Assembly (NCBI GenBank): GCA_045123185.1
Contig: JBGVIL010000178.1
Span: 1 to 64,000 of the forward strand
Direction: 5' to 3'
DNA from: UBA1231 sp045123185
GTDB lineage: Bacteria > Bacillota_I > Bacilli_A > ML615J-28 > CAG-313
Length of the DNA stretch: 64,000 nt
A model generated the notes under the pieces. The model searched no databases, had not been told where the DNA came from, and worked only from the letters and a program-made list of their open reading frames with translations. Shown one piece after another: positions 13,575-21,121 of this stretch. Position 1 is the stretch's first letter. Each line of letters opens with the position of its first letter. Both the position numbers and the translations under genes were made by a program.

Positions 13575-13937
13575 TTAAAATTCAAAAAATTTATTTTTAT
13601 TAATTAAATTAATAAAATCGTTTGGTGATATTACTTTTTTATTAGTTAAAACATCATAATAATATGATGTTCCTTTTTCTGTTTCTATATTTTTATAATA
13701 CTCATACAGTATTCTTTCCCATTTTACTGATTGTTTAGACCAAAAATTAAATTTTTCATTTGTTTCTTCCCAATCAAAAGCATTTGATAATAATGAAATT
13801 GCTCTAACATTATTGATATCATTAATATTATACCAAGTATCACCATCTTGTATTACCCTAATATTCATATTTTTCTTATAAAGATGGTATATATTATTTA
13901 TTTTTAAGAATCTATAAAATAATTGTAATAGTGTCAT
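13575..13937 (-). CDS. Array paralogue 3 (RFLKxNNIY family)
   Basis: 120 residues. Its first 19 residues are almost identical to paralogue 2, and the DNA there is nearly the same. Second motif: AFDWEETNEKFNFW, with Asn-Glu-Lys in place of Lys-Glu-Gly. Middle (GDTWYNINDINNVRA) closely matches paralogue 5, so 3 and 5 form a subgroup. Its stop and the ATG of paralogue 2 are 7 bases apart. Confidence 0.85.
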   Translation of the reverse strand: MTLLQLFYRFLKINNIYHLYKKNMNIRVIQDGDTWYNINDINNVRAISLLSNAFDWEETNEKFNFWSKQSVKWERILYEYYKNIETEKGTSYYYDVLTNKKVISPNDFINLINKNKFFEF

Positions 13938-14281
13938 GATTTATATGTATTTTCCATAATATTAATAAAAGCATCAACATTTTTCATTTTTCTATTTGTT
14001 TTTACTAACCAATAAGTCTTTTTTTCATATCCTAAAACATGAAAATACGTTCTTAATATATCATCCCATTGACTATTTATTTTTTCCCAAAATTCAAATC
14101 CTTCTTTTGTACTTTCCCATTCAAATGCTCTGTGAAACAAATTAAATGCAACCATGCTATTAACATTATTTACATTTTCAATCATCCAATGTTCATATTT
14201 TCTAATTCTTATGTTTTTAAAATAAAGATAAAAAATGTTATTATCTTTGAGAAATTTATAAAATAATTGTAATAGTGTCAT
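13934..14281 (-). CDS. Array paralogue 4 (RFLKxNNIY family)
   Basis: 115 residues. LLQLFYKFLKDNNIFYLYF at the start, AFEWESTKEGFEFWEKINSQW in the middle. The stop overlaps the ATG of paralogue 3 by four bases (ATGA type), as at most junctions of the array, which points to coupled translation. Confidence 0.85.
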   Translation of the reverse strand: MTLLQLFYKFLKDNNIFYLYFKNIRIRKYEHWMIENVNNVNSMVAFNLFHRAFEWESTKEGFEFWEKINSQWDDILRTYFHVLGYEKKTYWLVKTNRKMKNVDAFINIMENTYKS

Positions 14282-14282
14282 A

Positions 14283-14642
14283 TTAATACATTGTTTTATA
14301 TTTGTTAATAAGATTTATAAATTCATTTGTTTTTTTTACTTTGTATTTAGTTAAAACATCATGAAAATATAATGGTTCTTTTTTTGCTTCTATTGTTTTA
14401 TAATATTCAATTATTATTTTTTGCCATTTTCTTGTTTGATTAAACCAAAAATCAAATTTTTCATTTGTTTCTCTCCAGTTAAAAGAGTTTGATAATAATA
14501 AAAATGCTCTTACATTATTAATATCATTAATATCATACCAAGTTTCACCATTTCTAATTTTTCTATTTTTTAAATTTTTCTTATAAAGATAAAGTATATT
14601 ATTATCTTTTAGAAATTTATAAAATAATTGTAATAGTGTCAT
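14283..14642 (-). CDS. Array paralogue 5 (RFLKxNNIY family)
   Basis: 119 residues. Closest to paralogue 3 over its whole length (GETWYNINDINNVRAFLLLS, FNWRETNEKFDFW), showing a fairly recent duplication that skipped over paralogue 4. Its stop lies just before the start of paralogue 4. Confidence 0.85.
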   Translation of the reverse strand: MTLLQLFYKFLKDNNILYLYKKNLKNRKIRNGETWYDINDINNVRAFLLLSNSFNWRETNEKFDFWFNQTRKWQKIIIEYYKTIEAKKEPLYFHDVLTKYKVKKTNEFINLINKYKTMY

Positions 14643-14654
14643 AAATTATGTGGT

Positions 14655-14957
14655 TTATTTTAATTTTATAATATGATTACCGTATATTTTGACTAATTTA
14701 TTAGAATTATTATTGTTATATGATAATAATATATTATACCATTTTTTATTTATTTTTGACCAAAATAATTCTCCTTCATTTGTTGTTGCCCAATTAAACG
14801 CTGCTGTTAAATAAGAAACGCACATAGTTTGTTCCATATTATAAGGTTTTAACCCATATTCTTTATAATAACCTAATCTGTTATATATATTTTTCTTATA
14901 TAATGATAATACATTATTATATTTTAAAAAATTATAAAATAATTGTTTATATGTCAT
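14655..14957 (-). CDS. Array paralogue 6 (RFLKxNNIY family)
   Basis: 100 residues. MTYKQLFYNFLKYNNVLSLY and AFNWATTNEGELFWSKINKKW. The C terminus is short and Asn-rich. It overlaps paralogue 7 by four bases; 12 bases separate it from paralogue 5. Confidence 0.85.
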   Translation of the reverse strand: MTYKQLFYNFLKYNNVLSLYKKNIYNRLGYYKEYGLKPYNMEQTMCVSYLTAAFNWATTNEGELFWSKINKKWYNILLSYNNNNSNKLVKIYGNHIIKLK

Positions 14958-15268
14958 AATTTTAACATTTTAATTATTTTTTCATAATCAGTTACATTAT
15001 CATATCCTCTTTTAGAATATCCAACATTAGGTCTAATTGCGTTATCCCATTTATTATATAATTTTGCCCAAAACAAATGTCCTTGTTTTGTTCTATTCCA
15101 TATAAATGGGTTAGTAAGAAAATTTAGTACTAATACATTATTTATAGATTTAAAATCATATAAATTATAGAATTTAGAACTTTCTTTTTTATTACATATA
15201 TTATATAAAAATAAATGATATACATTATTTTGTTTTAGGAATCTTAGAAATAGTTGTGTATATGTCAT
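14954..15268 (-). CDS. Array paralogue 7 (RFLKxNNIY family)
   Basis: 104 residues. MTYTQLFLRFLKQNNVYHLF and PFIWNRTKQGHLFWAKLYNKW, with Gln for Glu in the TKEG motif. Similar to paralogue 8 (MTYTQLFIRFLKQNNIYYLF), another neighbouring pair. A 13-base gap separates it from paralogue 8. Confidence 0.85.
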   Translation of the reverse strand: MTYTQLFLRFLKQNNVYHLFLYNICNKKESSKFYNLYDFKSINNVLVLNFLTNPFIWNRTKQGHLFWAKLYNKWDNAIRPNVGYSKRGYDNVTDYEKIIKMLKL

Positions 15269-15281
15269 GATTTTAATAATA

Positions 15282-15629
15282 TTATTTATTGTTTTCTTTA
15301 ATTAAAACTTTATCGTTACCTTTTAAATTATATAAAATTATATATTTTTCATAATCATTTTCACATATTAAATGTTCATTAATTACATTTAACCATTTAA
15401 TATGTAAGTTTAACCAAAAATCATGCCCTTCTTTTGTATCTTCCCATATAAATGCATTAACAAAAAAATTCATTGGAACTAAATCATTTATATTTTTATA
15501 ATCATAAAGTTTTATATTTTTATATATTTTATTTTTTGGTGTTTTTTTATTATTATGCAAATTATGTGAAAATAAATAATATATATTATTTTGTTTTAGG
15601 AATCTTATAAAGAGTTGTGTATATGTCAT
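15282..15629 (-). CDS. Array paralogue 8 (RFLKxNNIY family)
   Basis: 115 residues. N-terminal motif nearly identical to paralogue 7; then a Lys/Asn insert (about residues 25-45), AFIWEDTKEGHDFWLNLHIKW and a Lys-rich tail. Four-base overlap with paralogue 9. Confidence 0.85.
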   Translation of the reverse strand: MTYTQLFIRFLKQNNIYYLFSHNLHNNKKTPKNKIYKNIKLYDYKNINDLVPMNFFVNAFIWEDTKEGHDFWLNLHIKWLNVINEHLICENDYEKYIILYNLKGNDKVLIKENNK

Positions 15630-15919
15630 AATTTATGTAATTTTAATTCTTTAAAGAACTTTACAATTTCCCATTCATCCAATTTGTAATTACCATATTC
15701 ATCATCTAATAATGATTCATATAATAAATCACACCAAGCATCATCAACTGTAGTCCAAAATCCATTTGATTGTTTTGTATTATTAAAAGAGAATGTTTCA
15801 TCAAAGAAATAAACACCTCTAATTACATTATAGTTAACATGTGATTTTTTATTTTCTTTAAAAAGATATAATAAATTATTATATTTTAAAAATATAATAA
15901 ATGCTTGTAATAGTGTCAT
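15626..15919 (-). CDS. Array paralogue 9, divergent
   Basis: 97 residues. MTLLQAFIIFLKYNNLLYLF starts it, but the second motif has drifted to TFSFNNTKQSNGFWTTVDDAW: the first Trp and the Gly are lost while FW and the last W remain. More acidic than the other members. Four-base overlaps at both ends. Confidence 0.85.
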   Translation of the reverse strand: MTLLQAFIIFLKYNNLLYLFKENKKSHVNYNVIRGVYFFDETFSFNNTKQSNGFWTTVDDAWCDLLYESLLDDEYGNYKLDEWEIVKFFKELKLHKL

Positions 15920-16197
15920 AGTTTATATAATTCATTAATTATTGTAATATTAACATTATCACTAAATCTTTTATGCCTTTCTTCCCATATTAGACTAGAC
16001 CATTTTGATAATATATTACCCCAAAATTTAGACCCTTCTTTTGTTTCACCCCAATAAAATTGGGTGGTAAATAAGTTAATAAGATCTCTAGAACTATTAA
16101 TATATTTATTATAACGTTCTTTTTCAATATATAAAAAGAATGAACGATGTATTCCATTAATTTTTAAAAAACGATGTAATAATTGAAGATATGTCAT
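15916..16197 (-). CDS. Array paralogue 10 (RFLKxNNIY family)
   Basis: 93 residues, the shortest. MTYLQLLHRFLKINGIHRSF, then QFYWGETKEGSKFWGNILSKW. The linker between the motifs is much shortened, which shows that only the two motif blocks are under constraint. Four-base overlaps at both ends. Confidence 0.85.
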   Translation of the reverse strand: MTYLQLLHRFLKINGIHRSFFLYIEKERYNKYINSSRDLINLFTTQFYWGETKEGSKFWGNILSKWSSLIWEERHKRFSDNVNITIINELYKL

Positions 16198-16523
16198 ACT
16201 ACTTTATAGTATTTTATATTATTAATAATTTCATTAATTTCTGTTTTTGGTATTTCCTTTAAACCATGTGTAATTCTAATATCATTATTTATGATGATTC
16301 TCCATGTATCATTTATATTACTCCAAAATTTAAAACCTTTTTTTGTATCGTCCCAAGTAAATGCATGATTAATTAATTCAAATGGTTTTTCGTTTTCTAT
16401 ACATTCTTTTTTGAAATACCATTTAATATAATTTTCATTCCGTCTATTTTTAATTTCATTAAAATATTCATTATATATATTATTAAATTTTAAGAATCTT
16501 AAAAATAATTGTAGGTATGTCAT
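16194..16523 (-). CDS. Array paralogue 11 (RFLKxNNIY family)
   Basis: 109 residues. MTYLQLFLRFLKFNNIYNEY, then AFTWDDTKKGFKFWSNINDTW (Lys in place of Glu in TKEG). Four-base overlaps with paralogues 10 and 12. Confidence 0.85.
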   Translation of the reverse strand: MTYLQLFLRFLKFNNIYNEYFNEIKNRRNENYIKWYFKKECIENEKPFELINHAFTWDDTKKGFKFWSNINDTWRIIINNDIRITHGLKEIPKTEINEIINNIKYYKVV

Positions 16524-16828
16524 AATTTATATTTTTTAAATAATGAGTAAAATAAGTTAATTTCTATTTCATTTAATTCATAACATCTATCTTTATTGTT
16601 TAATTTTAATTTCTTTAATATTTTCTCATACCAAATAGTATCAATATTATTCCAAAAATCAAATCCTTCATTTGTTTTATTAAAATTAAATAATATTACA
16701 TATGTTGATGGTTTATTTGTACCTATTTTTATTTCTTTTATATTATTTTGATTTGATATATTTTTTTTATATAAATGTAAAATATTATTATATTTTAAAT
16801 ACATAAAAAACATGTCATATAATGTCAT
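16520..16828 (-). CDS. Array paralogue 12, divergent, first in operon
   Basis: 102 residues. MTLYDMFFMYLKYNNILHLY keeps the K-x-NNI core; the second motif is NFNKTNEGFDFWNNIDTIW with the first Trp lost. It is the first gene after the promoter at 16864 and so heads a twelve-gene operon. Its start is preceded by AAAGGAGAAAATT, a rare SD-like leader here. Confidence 0.85.
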   Translation of the reverse strand: MTLYDMFFMYLKYNNILHLYKKNISNQNNIKEIKIGTNKPSTYVILFNFNKTNEGFDFWNNIDTIWYEKILKKLKLNNKDRCYELNEIEINLFYSLFKKYKL

Positions 16829-16863
16829 AATTTTCTCCTTTCTTTATTTTTGATTATATATTA

Positions 16864-16895
16864 CAAAAATACATAAAAAAACCTAGATAATCAAA
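16864..16895 (-). promoter_or_regulatory. Promoter of the paralogue array
   Basis: TTTG at 16895-16892, 20-base spacer, TATTTTTG at 16871-16864 on the minus strand. The -33 box overlaps the loop of the terminator at 16880-16906. It is the only promoter I see for paralogues 12 to 1. Confidence 0.8.
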
Positions 16896-16906
16896 TTATC
16901 TAGGTT
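16880..16906 (-). terminator. Terminator nested with array promoter
   Basis: AACCTAGATAAT/ATTATCTAGGTT with loop CAA, then seven T on the minus strand. It ends the unit 17484-16928, and the -33 box of the array promoter lies in and beside its loop. Confidence 0.8.
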
Positions 16907-16927
16907 AAAGTTTGTTAAAAATAATAA

Positions 16928-17173
16928 TCACCATTTAATTGAAATTTCATTTTGGGTATAATCATACTCAACAATAAATTCTTTTATTCTATAATAATCT
17001 ATAATATTCTTTTTTACTTCTTCATTGTATTCTCTACAATCAAAAGTCATTTTAGTTTCACCTTTTTTAGCAATACTAAAAAGTATTCTATTAATATTAT
17101 CAATTATAACATTATGTTTACTGAAAATACTATTTAATGTTTCTTCTTTTATTGCTTTAATTAAACTGTCCAT
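16928..17173 (-). CDS. Hypothetical acidic protein inside the array locus
   Basis: 81 residues, not a member of the array family. A long helix (residues 1-35), then MTFDCREYNEEVKKNI and a strand-like end (FIVEYDYTQNEISIKW). It overlaps the start of nothing but begins within the last codons of paralogue 13 (13-base overlap), so the two are coupled. Function unknown. Confidence 0.78.
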   Translation of the reverse strand: MDSLIKAIKEETLNSIFSKHNVIIDNINRILFSIAKKGETKMTFDCREYNEEVKKNIIDYYRIKEFIVEYDYTQNEISIKW

Positions 17174-17484
17174 ATTTTTTTTAATTTATTAATTTGTTCA
17201 TAATTTAAAAAATCATAAGATTTCTTATATATTAAATCTAATTCTCTTAATAAAGTTTCCCATTCACAATGTAGTTTATTCCAAAAATCTTGCCCTTCTT
17301 TTGTTTTATCCCATCTAAATGCATCATTTATATAATAACTTGGCATTCTATCACAAATGCTTTCTATGGTATTTTCAAACATAAAACTACCATCCTTATA
17401 ATAAGGTGTTAATGAATTATATATAAAGATTGTATAAAGATTTTTTATCTTTAAAAACCTAAGAAAAAGTCTAAATATAGTCAT
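17161..17484 (-). CDS. Array paralogue 13 (RFLKxNNIY family)
   Basis: 107 residues. MTIFRLFLRFLKIKNLYTIF and AFRWDKTKEGQDFWNKLHCEW. It is separated from the main array by the gene at 16928 and by the terminator-promoter at 16864-16906, so it may be expressed separately. Upstream lie two long inverted repeats (17531-17629). The linker contains a Cys and an acidic patch not found in the other members. Confidence 0.85.
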   Translation of the reverse strand: MTIFRLFLRFLKIKNLYTIFIYNSLTPYYKDGSFMFENTIESICDRMPSYYINDAFRWDKTKEGQDFWNKLHCEWETLLRELDLIYKKSYDFLNYEQINKLKKIWTV

Positions 17485-17530
17485 AAAAAATATTTTTATA
17501 AATTAGTATCGTGAAGATATGTAAAATCCA

Positions 17531-17570
17531 TATATTTTTAATATGTATTTTTAATACATAAAAATATATT
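17531..17570. repeat. Nested AT hairpin
   Basis: ATATTTTT outside and ATGTATT/AATACAT inside form a long hairpin upstream of paralogue 13. No T tail follows in either direction. Confidence 0.5.
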
Positions 17571-17576
17571 ATTTCA

Positions 17577-17629
17577 TTGATTTTCAGTTAATTATCATAT
17601 TACAACATATTTAATTAACTGAAAATCAA
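17577..17629. repeat. 18-bp perfect inverted repeat
   Basis: 17577-17594 (TTGATTTTCAGTTAATTA) is the exact reverse complement of 17612-17629; the loop is 17 bases. It lacks a terminator tail. It may be an operator, a recombination site or a structured leader. Confidence 0.7.
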
Positions 17630-17681
17630 AAGTTTACGAACCTTGTTTTTTAACTACTTGAAAATAAGCATTTTATATGTA

Positions 17682-18263
17682 TTAACAGCAATCATATTCT
17701 AGTTCTGCACTTGAAAATCTTAGGTCTCCATACGATGAACTTGACATGATTCTTAGTCTATTTTTATTGAATCTATCTATTGGATTTAAGCAACAATGGC
17801 TAATATCTCTTGACATTAACTTATTTACTTCATCATCCCCAATTTCAATTCCTTCTTCTGAAAGGAAATTATCGAAGTCATGTAAATTATCAAATATTTC
17901 AACATCCTCAGGTTGATTAATATCTCTATAATAATAGACTGTTTTTTCTTCTAACCCTACATCATAGATATTGGTGTTTTCATCAAAATCATAGATGTTT
18001 TTATGTTTATTTTTTCTAAATGATTTATTTTTTCCTTTTTCTTTATATGCTTTTTTATTTGCTTTTTTGATTTGTTTTGGTGATATATATCCATACATTA
18101 ATGCCATTGCAGCAACACCATATCTTTCTAAAAGATATTGTGACATTTCAGCATCATCAAGTTCTTCAAAACCATTTTTTTCATAAAGAATATCATCATC
18201 CAATAATAGGTTAGTTTTGTTTAATGGTTTCTTTTTAAATTCAAAAACCTTATTTCTTTTCAT
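17682..18263 (-). CDS. Hypothetical acidic protein
   Basis: 193 residues. Residues 40-60 contain a helix-turn-helix-like stretch (LERYGVAAMALMYGYISPKQIKK) followed by a basic patch of Lys (about 65-90) and a long acidic region. The C terminus ends in two Cys. It is the second gene of an operon with the membrane protein at 18276. Function unknown; a DNA-binding role is only a guess. Confidence 0.78.
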   Translation of the reverse strand: MKRNKVFEFKKKPLNKTNLLLDDDILYEKNGFEELDDAEMSQYLLERYGVAAMALMYGYISPKQIKKANKKAYKEKGKNKSFRKNKHKNIYDFDENTNIYDVGLEEKTVYYYRDINQPEDVEIFDNLHDFDNFLSEEGIEIGDDEVNKLMSRDISHCCLNPIDRFNKNRLRIMSSSSYGDLRFSSAELEYDCC

Positions 18264-18275
18264 ATTTTAAAATTA

Positions 18276-18830
18276 TTAAAGTAAAACACCTTTTTTTATC
18301 ATAATCATTGTTGCTAAGAATAATGATAATAATATTACTGATAATGCAGTATATTTTTGTGTATTATATACTGATTTATTAAACAGATAATTTTTCATTA
18401 ATTCTTTGCTATTTCTTCTTTTACTTACCATTGATTGATACAATTGATGTGTTGTTGTATTCTTTTCAATAAATTCATTATATTCATTCAATGTACAATC
18501 TTGTGGTATTGTTAACATATAATCTAATTCATACCAATAATCACTTATGTAATCATTTACAAAAACTCTATGTATAACACCATTTTCAATTGTTTGTGCT
18601 TTATATCTTAAATTATTATCTCTATAATTTTCTCTTAACATTTGTGTTGTCATAATAAAATCACGATAATAAAAAATAACATAACCACCATGTAATATTA
18701 TATAATATGTAATTGCCATATTATATAATGTAGAATATGATTCATACTCCCAATTATTTGATTTCACAAATAATAAAAATAATGCAATAACTAAATATAT
18801 TATTATAAGATGTAAATCACGCTTTTTCAT
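18276..18830 (-). CDS. Membrane protein with three predicted segments
   Basis: 184 residues. Predicted transmembrane segments at about 7-23, 36-53 and 160-178; the polar part between the second and third (about 55-155) probably lies on one face of the membrane. No known family. It is the first gene after the promoter at 18872 and is followed 12 bases later by the gene at 17682. Confidence 0.8.
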   Translation of the reverse strand: MKKRDLHLIIIYLVIALFLLFVKSNNWEYESYSTLYNMAITYYIILHGGYVIFYYRDFIMTTQMLRENYRDNNLRYKAQTIENGVIHRVFVNDYISDYWYELDYMLTIPQDCTLNEYNEFIEKNTTTHQLYQSMVSKRRNSKELMKNYLFNKSVYNTQKYTALSVILLSLFLATMIMIKKGVLL

Positions 18831-18871
18831 ATTTTTTTATCTATAAAAATTATTTGTTTCTTTTAATACTG

Positions 18872-18903
18872 CAAAATTACTAAAATTTATTTAGAAAAAC
18901 AAA
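18872..18903 (-). promoter_or_regulatory. Bacteroidota -33/-7 promoter
   Basis: TTTG at 18903-18900, 20-base spacer, TAATTTTG at 18879-18872 on the minus strand, for 18830-17682. Confidence 0.75.
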
Positions 18904-18922
18904 ATAATATAGTTAATTTTTG

Positions 18923-19696
18923 TTAAAATGGCATTTTATTAATTCTTTCAAAAAAATTCTTAAATTCAGTTGTGTTACGTATATCTTCTGCTTTTATTTC
19001 AGTAAAATTTTCATTGGCAATTAATAAATTAAATTTATAAATAAACAAATTATTTAACTCATTAATTGATTTAAATCTATTTTTAAATATATAAGGTGTT
19101 TTATCATTATCATCATAATAAAACATTGAACAAAATGGCATTCTATGTGGTATATTAAGTTGATAATTAATATTGTCTTTTATGATATTAATAAAATCAT
19201 TTTTATTTTTAATTTTTCTACCTATACAATATTCTAAATAATGTTTATATTCAGTTCTTTTTTCTTTATATTCATCAAATATATCTTTAATTACATTAAT
19301 TAAAAAATCAACACCATATATTTTATATACTTTTTGTTTAAATTCATCAATAATATTCATCTTTATCATATGTTGTTCAACATCAAAAGAACTTGGTAAC
19401 ATATAACTTATTAATATAGCATAAAAATTAATTGGTGAATTACTAACTATACCATAATATCTATCATTTTTATAAAAACTATAACGCATAAAATTAAACG
19501 CATTATAATTTTCATTCACATTAATGATTTTATTATCTTTTTCTTTCAAATAAAAATAATAATTTGGGTTCTTTTTAATTGATTTATTAAACATATATAA
19601 ATCAATCTTTTTCTCTTTTATAAGATTTATAAATAATTTAAATAATTTTGAATTTTTATTTATATCGTAATGCTTGATTGATTCCTTCACTTCCAT
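18923..19696 (-). CDS. Hypothetical protein, possible distant array relative
   Basis: 257 residues, Tyr, Asn and Lys rich. Near the N terminus LFKLFINLIKEKKIDLYMFN resembles the RFLKxNNIYxLF block of the array family, so it may be a long diverged relative; the Trp motif is not found. It overlaps the end of the upstream gene by 41 bases if the first ATG is used. Function unknown. Confidence 0.7.
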   Translation of the reverse strand: MEVKESIKHYDINKNSKLFKLFINLIKEKKIDLYMFNKSIKKNPNYYFYLKEKDNKIINVNENYNAFNFMRYSFYKNDRYYGIVSNSPINFYAILISYMLPSSFDVEQHMIKMNIIDEFKQKVYKIYGVDFLINVIKDIFDEYKEKRTEYKHYLEYCIGRKIKNKNDFINIIKDNINYQLNIPHRMPFCSMFYYDDNDKTPYIFKNRFKSINELNNLFIYKFNLLIANENFTEIKAEDIRNTTEFKNFFERINKMPF

Positions 19697-20042
19697 ATTT
19701 AAAATAATGTTTAATTAGTTCCCATTTTAAATTAATTAATGTTTCTTGCCATAAAACATCTATTTTTTTTAAGTTATAATATGACCTACCATGATTTATT
19801 CTTGTAAACGGAGTTATTTTATTTATGTAATATTTTTCATAATAAACAGAATTCATAAGGTATCTTCTAATATTATGTGAAATATCAATACATGACCTTA
19901 AATCATTATAACAAATAACATAATCCTTAAATAAATTGTGGTATTTTATAAACCTAAAAAAATATAACACAAATATTTTTTTATCAATTTTAATATCTAA
20001 AAGTAATGAATAATATAAAATATTAACCAATATTCTTTTCAT
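19656..20042 (-). CDS. Hypothetical protein, possible distant array relative
   Basis: 128 residues. FFRFIKYHNLFKDYV (about 29-43) resembles the RFLKxNNIYxLF motif, and the Trp pair in VLWQETLINLKW (about 96-107) recalls the second block. This is weak evidence for kinship with the array family. First gene after the promoter at 20064. Function unknown. Confidence 0.7.
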   Translation of the reverse strand: MKRILVNILYYSLLLDIKIDKKIFVLYFFRFIKYHNLFKDYVICYNDLRSCIDISHNIRRYLMNSVYYEKYYINKITPFTRINHGRSYYNLKKIDVLWQETLINLKWELIKHYFKYGSEGINQALRYK

Positions 20043-20063
20043 AATTCTATAATATTTTTATTG

Positions 20064-20095
20064 CAAAAATATAGAAAAAAATTTAAAAAAACAAA
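20064..20095 (-). promoter_or_regulatory. Bacteroidota -33/-7 promoter
   Basis: TTTG at 20095-20092, 20-base spacer, TATTTTTG at 20071-20064. The -33 box lies in the T tract of the preceding SPFH gene's terminator (stem at about 20097-20135). Confidence 0.75.
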
Positions 20096-20167
20096 AAATC
20101 CCTTAACCAAATTTCTTCGATTAAGAGATTTTAACGGATTTATATGGAAATTTAACAGAATTTTATA

Positions 20168-20977
20168 TTACTTAATGTCAAGCATATTCATTATATTATC
20201 ACTTCCAACAACCTTTGGCATACTACCATCCCACTTTTCAATAAGCATTTTCTGAATCATCATAGGAGTAATAGATTGTTGCAAAATCCTATTTGCTTCT
20301 GCTTCTGCTTTTGCTTGAACAACTTTCTTCTCTGCTTCTGCTTTTGTTGCTTCTAGTTCATTCTTAGCCTTAAGGGAACGTTGTACAGAAATATTCTTTT
20401 CATCTACAGAATTTTGCAATACTTCATTAGGTTTTACTGATGATTGAATATTAGACAATGTAAATCCCTTTTCTGCAAGTCTTTTCTTTAATAGTGCTTC
20501 AACTTCCTTTTCAAATTGAGGTCTGTTATTAATCAAACTATCAGTTTCATATACACCACTCATATCCTTGTATGCATTTTTTACTTCAGAAAGAATTGCT
20601 GTTTTTTCAAGTTCTTTAATTTCCTTTCTATATCGCAAAAATACAGTTTTGGCATTATCACGCTCAATATAATATTCTACTGTTGGGTCAGCATAAAAGA
20701 TTGTACCTTTCTTATCTTGAATTTCAAATGCTTCATAGTCAACGATTTGTGCAAATGATGGGTATTCATAAAGTTCTTTAATGAAACGATTATATACAAC
20801 CCAACCTGTTTTTACTTCAGCATCATCAATACCACGTTCAGAACCAGCAAGATTTACCATAATACCAGTTTGACCACTATCAATTCTATTAATTGAAAAT
20901 ACACCGAAAAAACCAATAACACTAAGACATACAACAATAAGTCCAATAACAAAACTTTTACTTGTAAACAAATTCAT
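20168..20977 (-). CDS. SPFH/prohibitin-like membrane protein
   Basis: 269 residues. One N-terminal transmembrane anchor (about 8-28), an SPFH domain (about 29-190: SINRIDSGQTGIMVNL opens it), then a long coiled coil rich in Ala, Glu and Lys (195-245, LEATKAEAEKKVVQAKAEAE). Prohibitin/HflC-like proteins form membrane rings that hold proteases such as FtsH; here it could shield or control host membrane proteolysis, which is inference. Its promoter (21070) is nested in the terminator of pncB. Confidence 0.88.
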   Translation of the reverse strand: MNLFTSKSFVIGLIVVCLSVIGFFGVFSINRIDSGQTGIMVNLAGSERGIDDAEVKTGWVVYNRFIKELYEYPSFAQIVDYEAFEIQDKKGTIFYADPTVEYYIERDNAKTVFLRYRKEIKELEKTAILSEVKNAYKDMSGVYETDSLINNRPQFEKEVEALLKKRLAEKGFTLSNIQSSVKPNEVLQNSVDEKNISVQRSLKAKNELEATKAEAEKKVVQAKAEAEANRILQQSITPMMIQKMLIEKWDGSMPKVVGSDNIMNMLDIK

Positions 20978-21069
20978 AATCTTTAAATTTATTTTAAATT
21001 ATTAAAAAAATTAGTTCAATACACACAAACCACCTTTATTTAAAAGTTATTATTTTTCTTTTGATAATA

Positions 21070-21101
21070 CAAAGATACATAAAAAAACGGAGATATGCAA
21101 A
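21070..21101 (-). promoter_or_regulatory. Promoter nested in the pncB terminator
   Basis: TTTG at 21101-21098 in the hairpin loop, 20-base spacer made of the second arm and T tract, TATCTTTG at 21077-21070. Confidence 0.85.
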
Positions 21102-21112
21102 TATATCTCCGT
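21087..21112 (-). terminator. Terminator of pncB
   Basis: ACGGAGATAT/ATATCTCCGT with a six-base loop holding TTTG, then seven T on the minus strand. It lies 9 bases after the pncB stop. Confidence 0.85.
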
Positions 21113-21121
21113 TAAAATATG

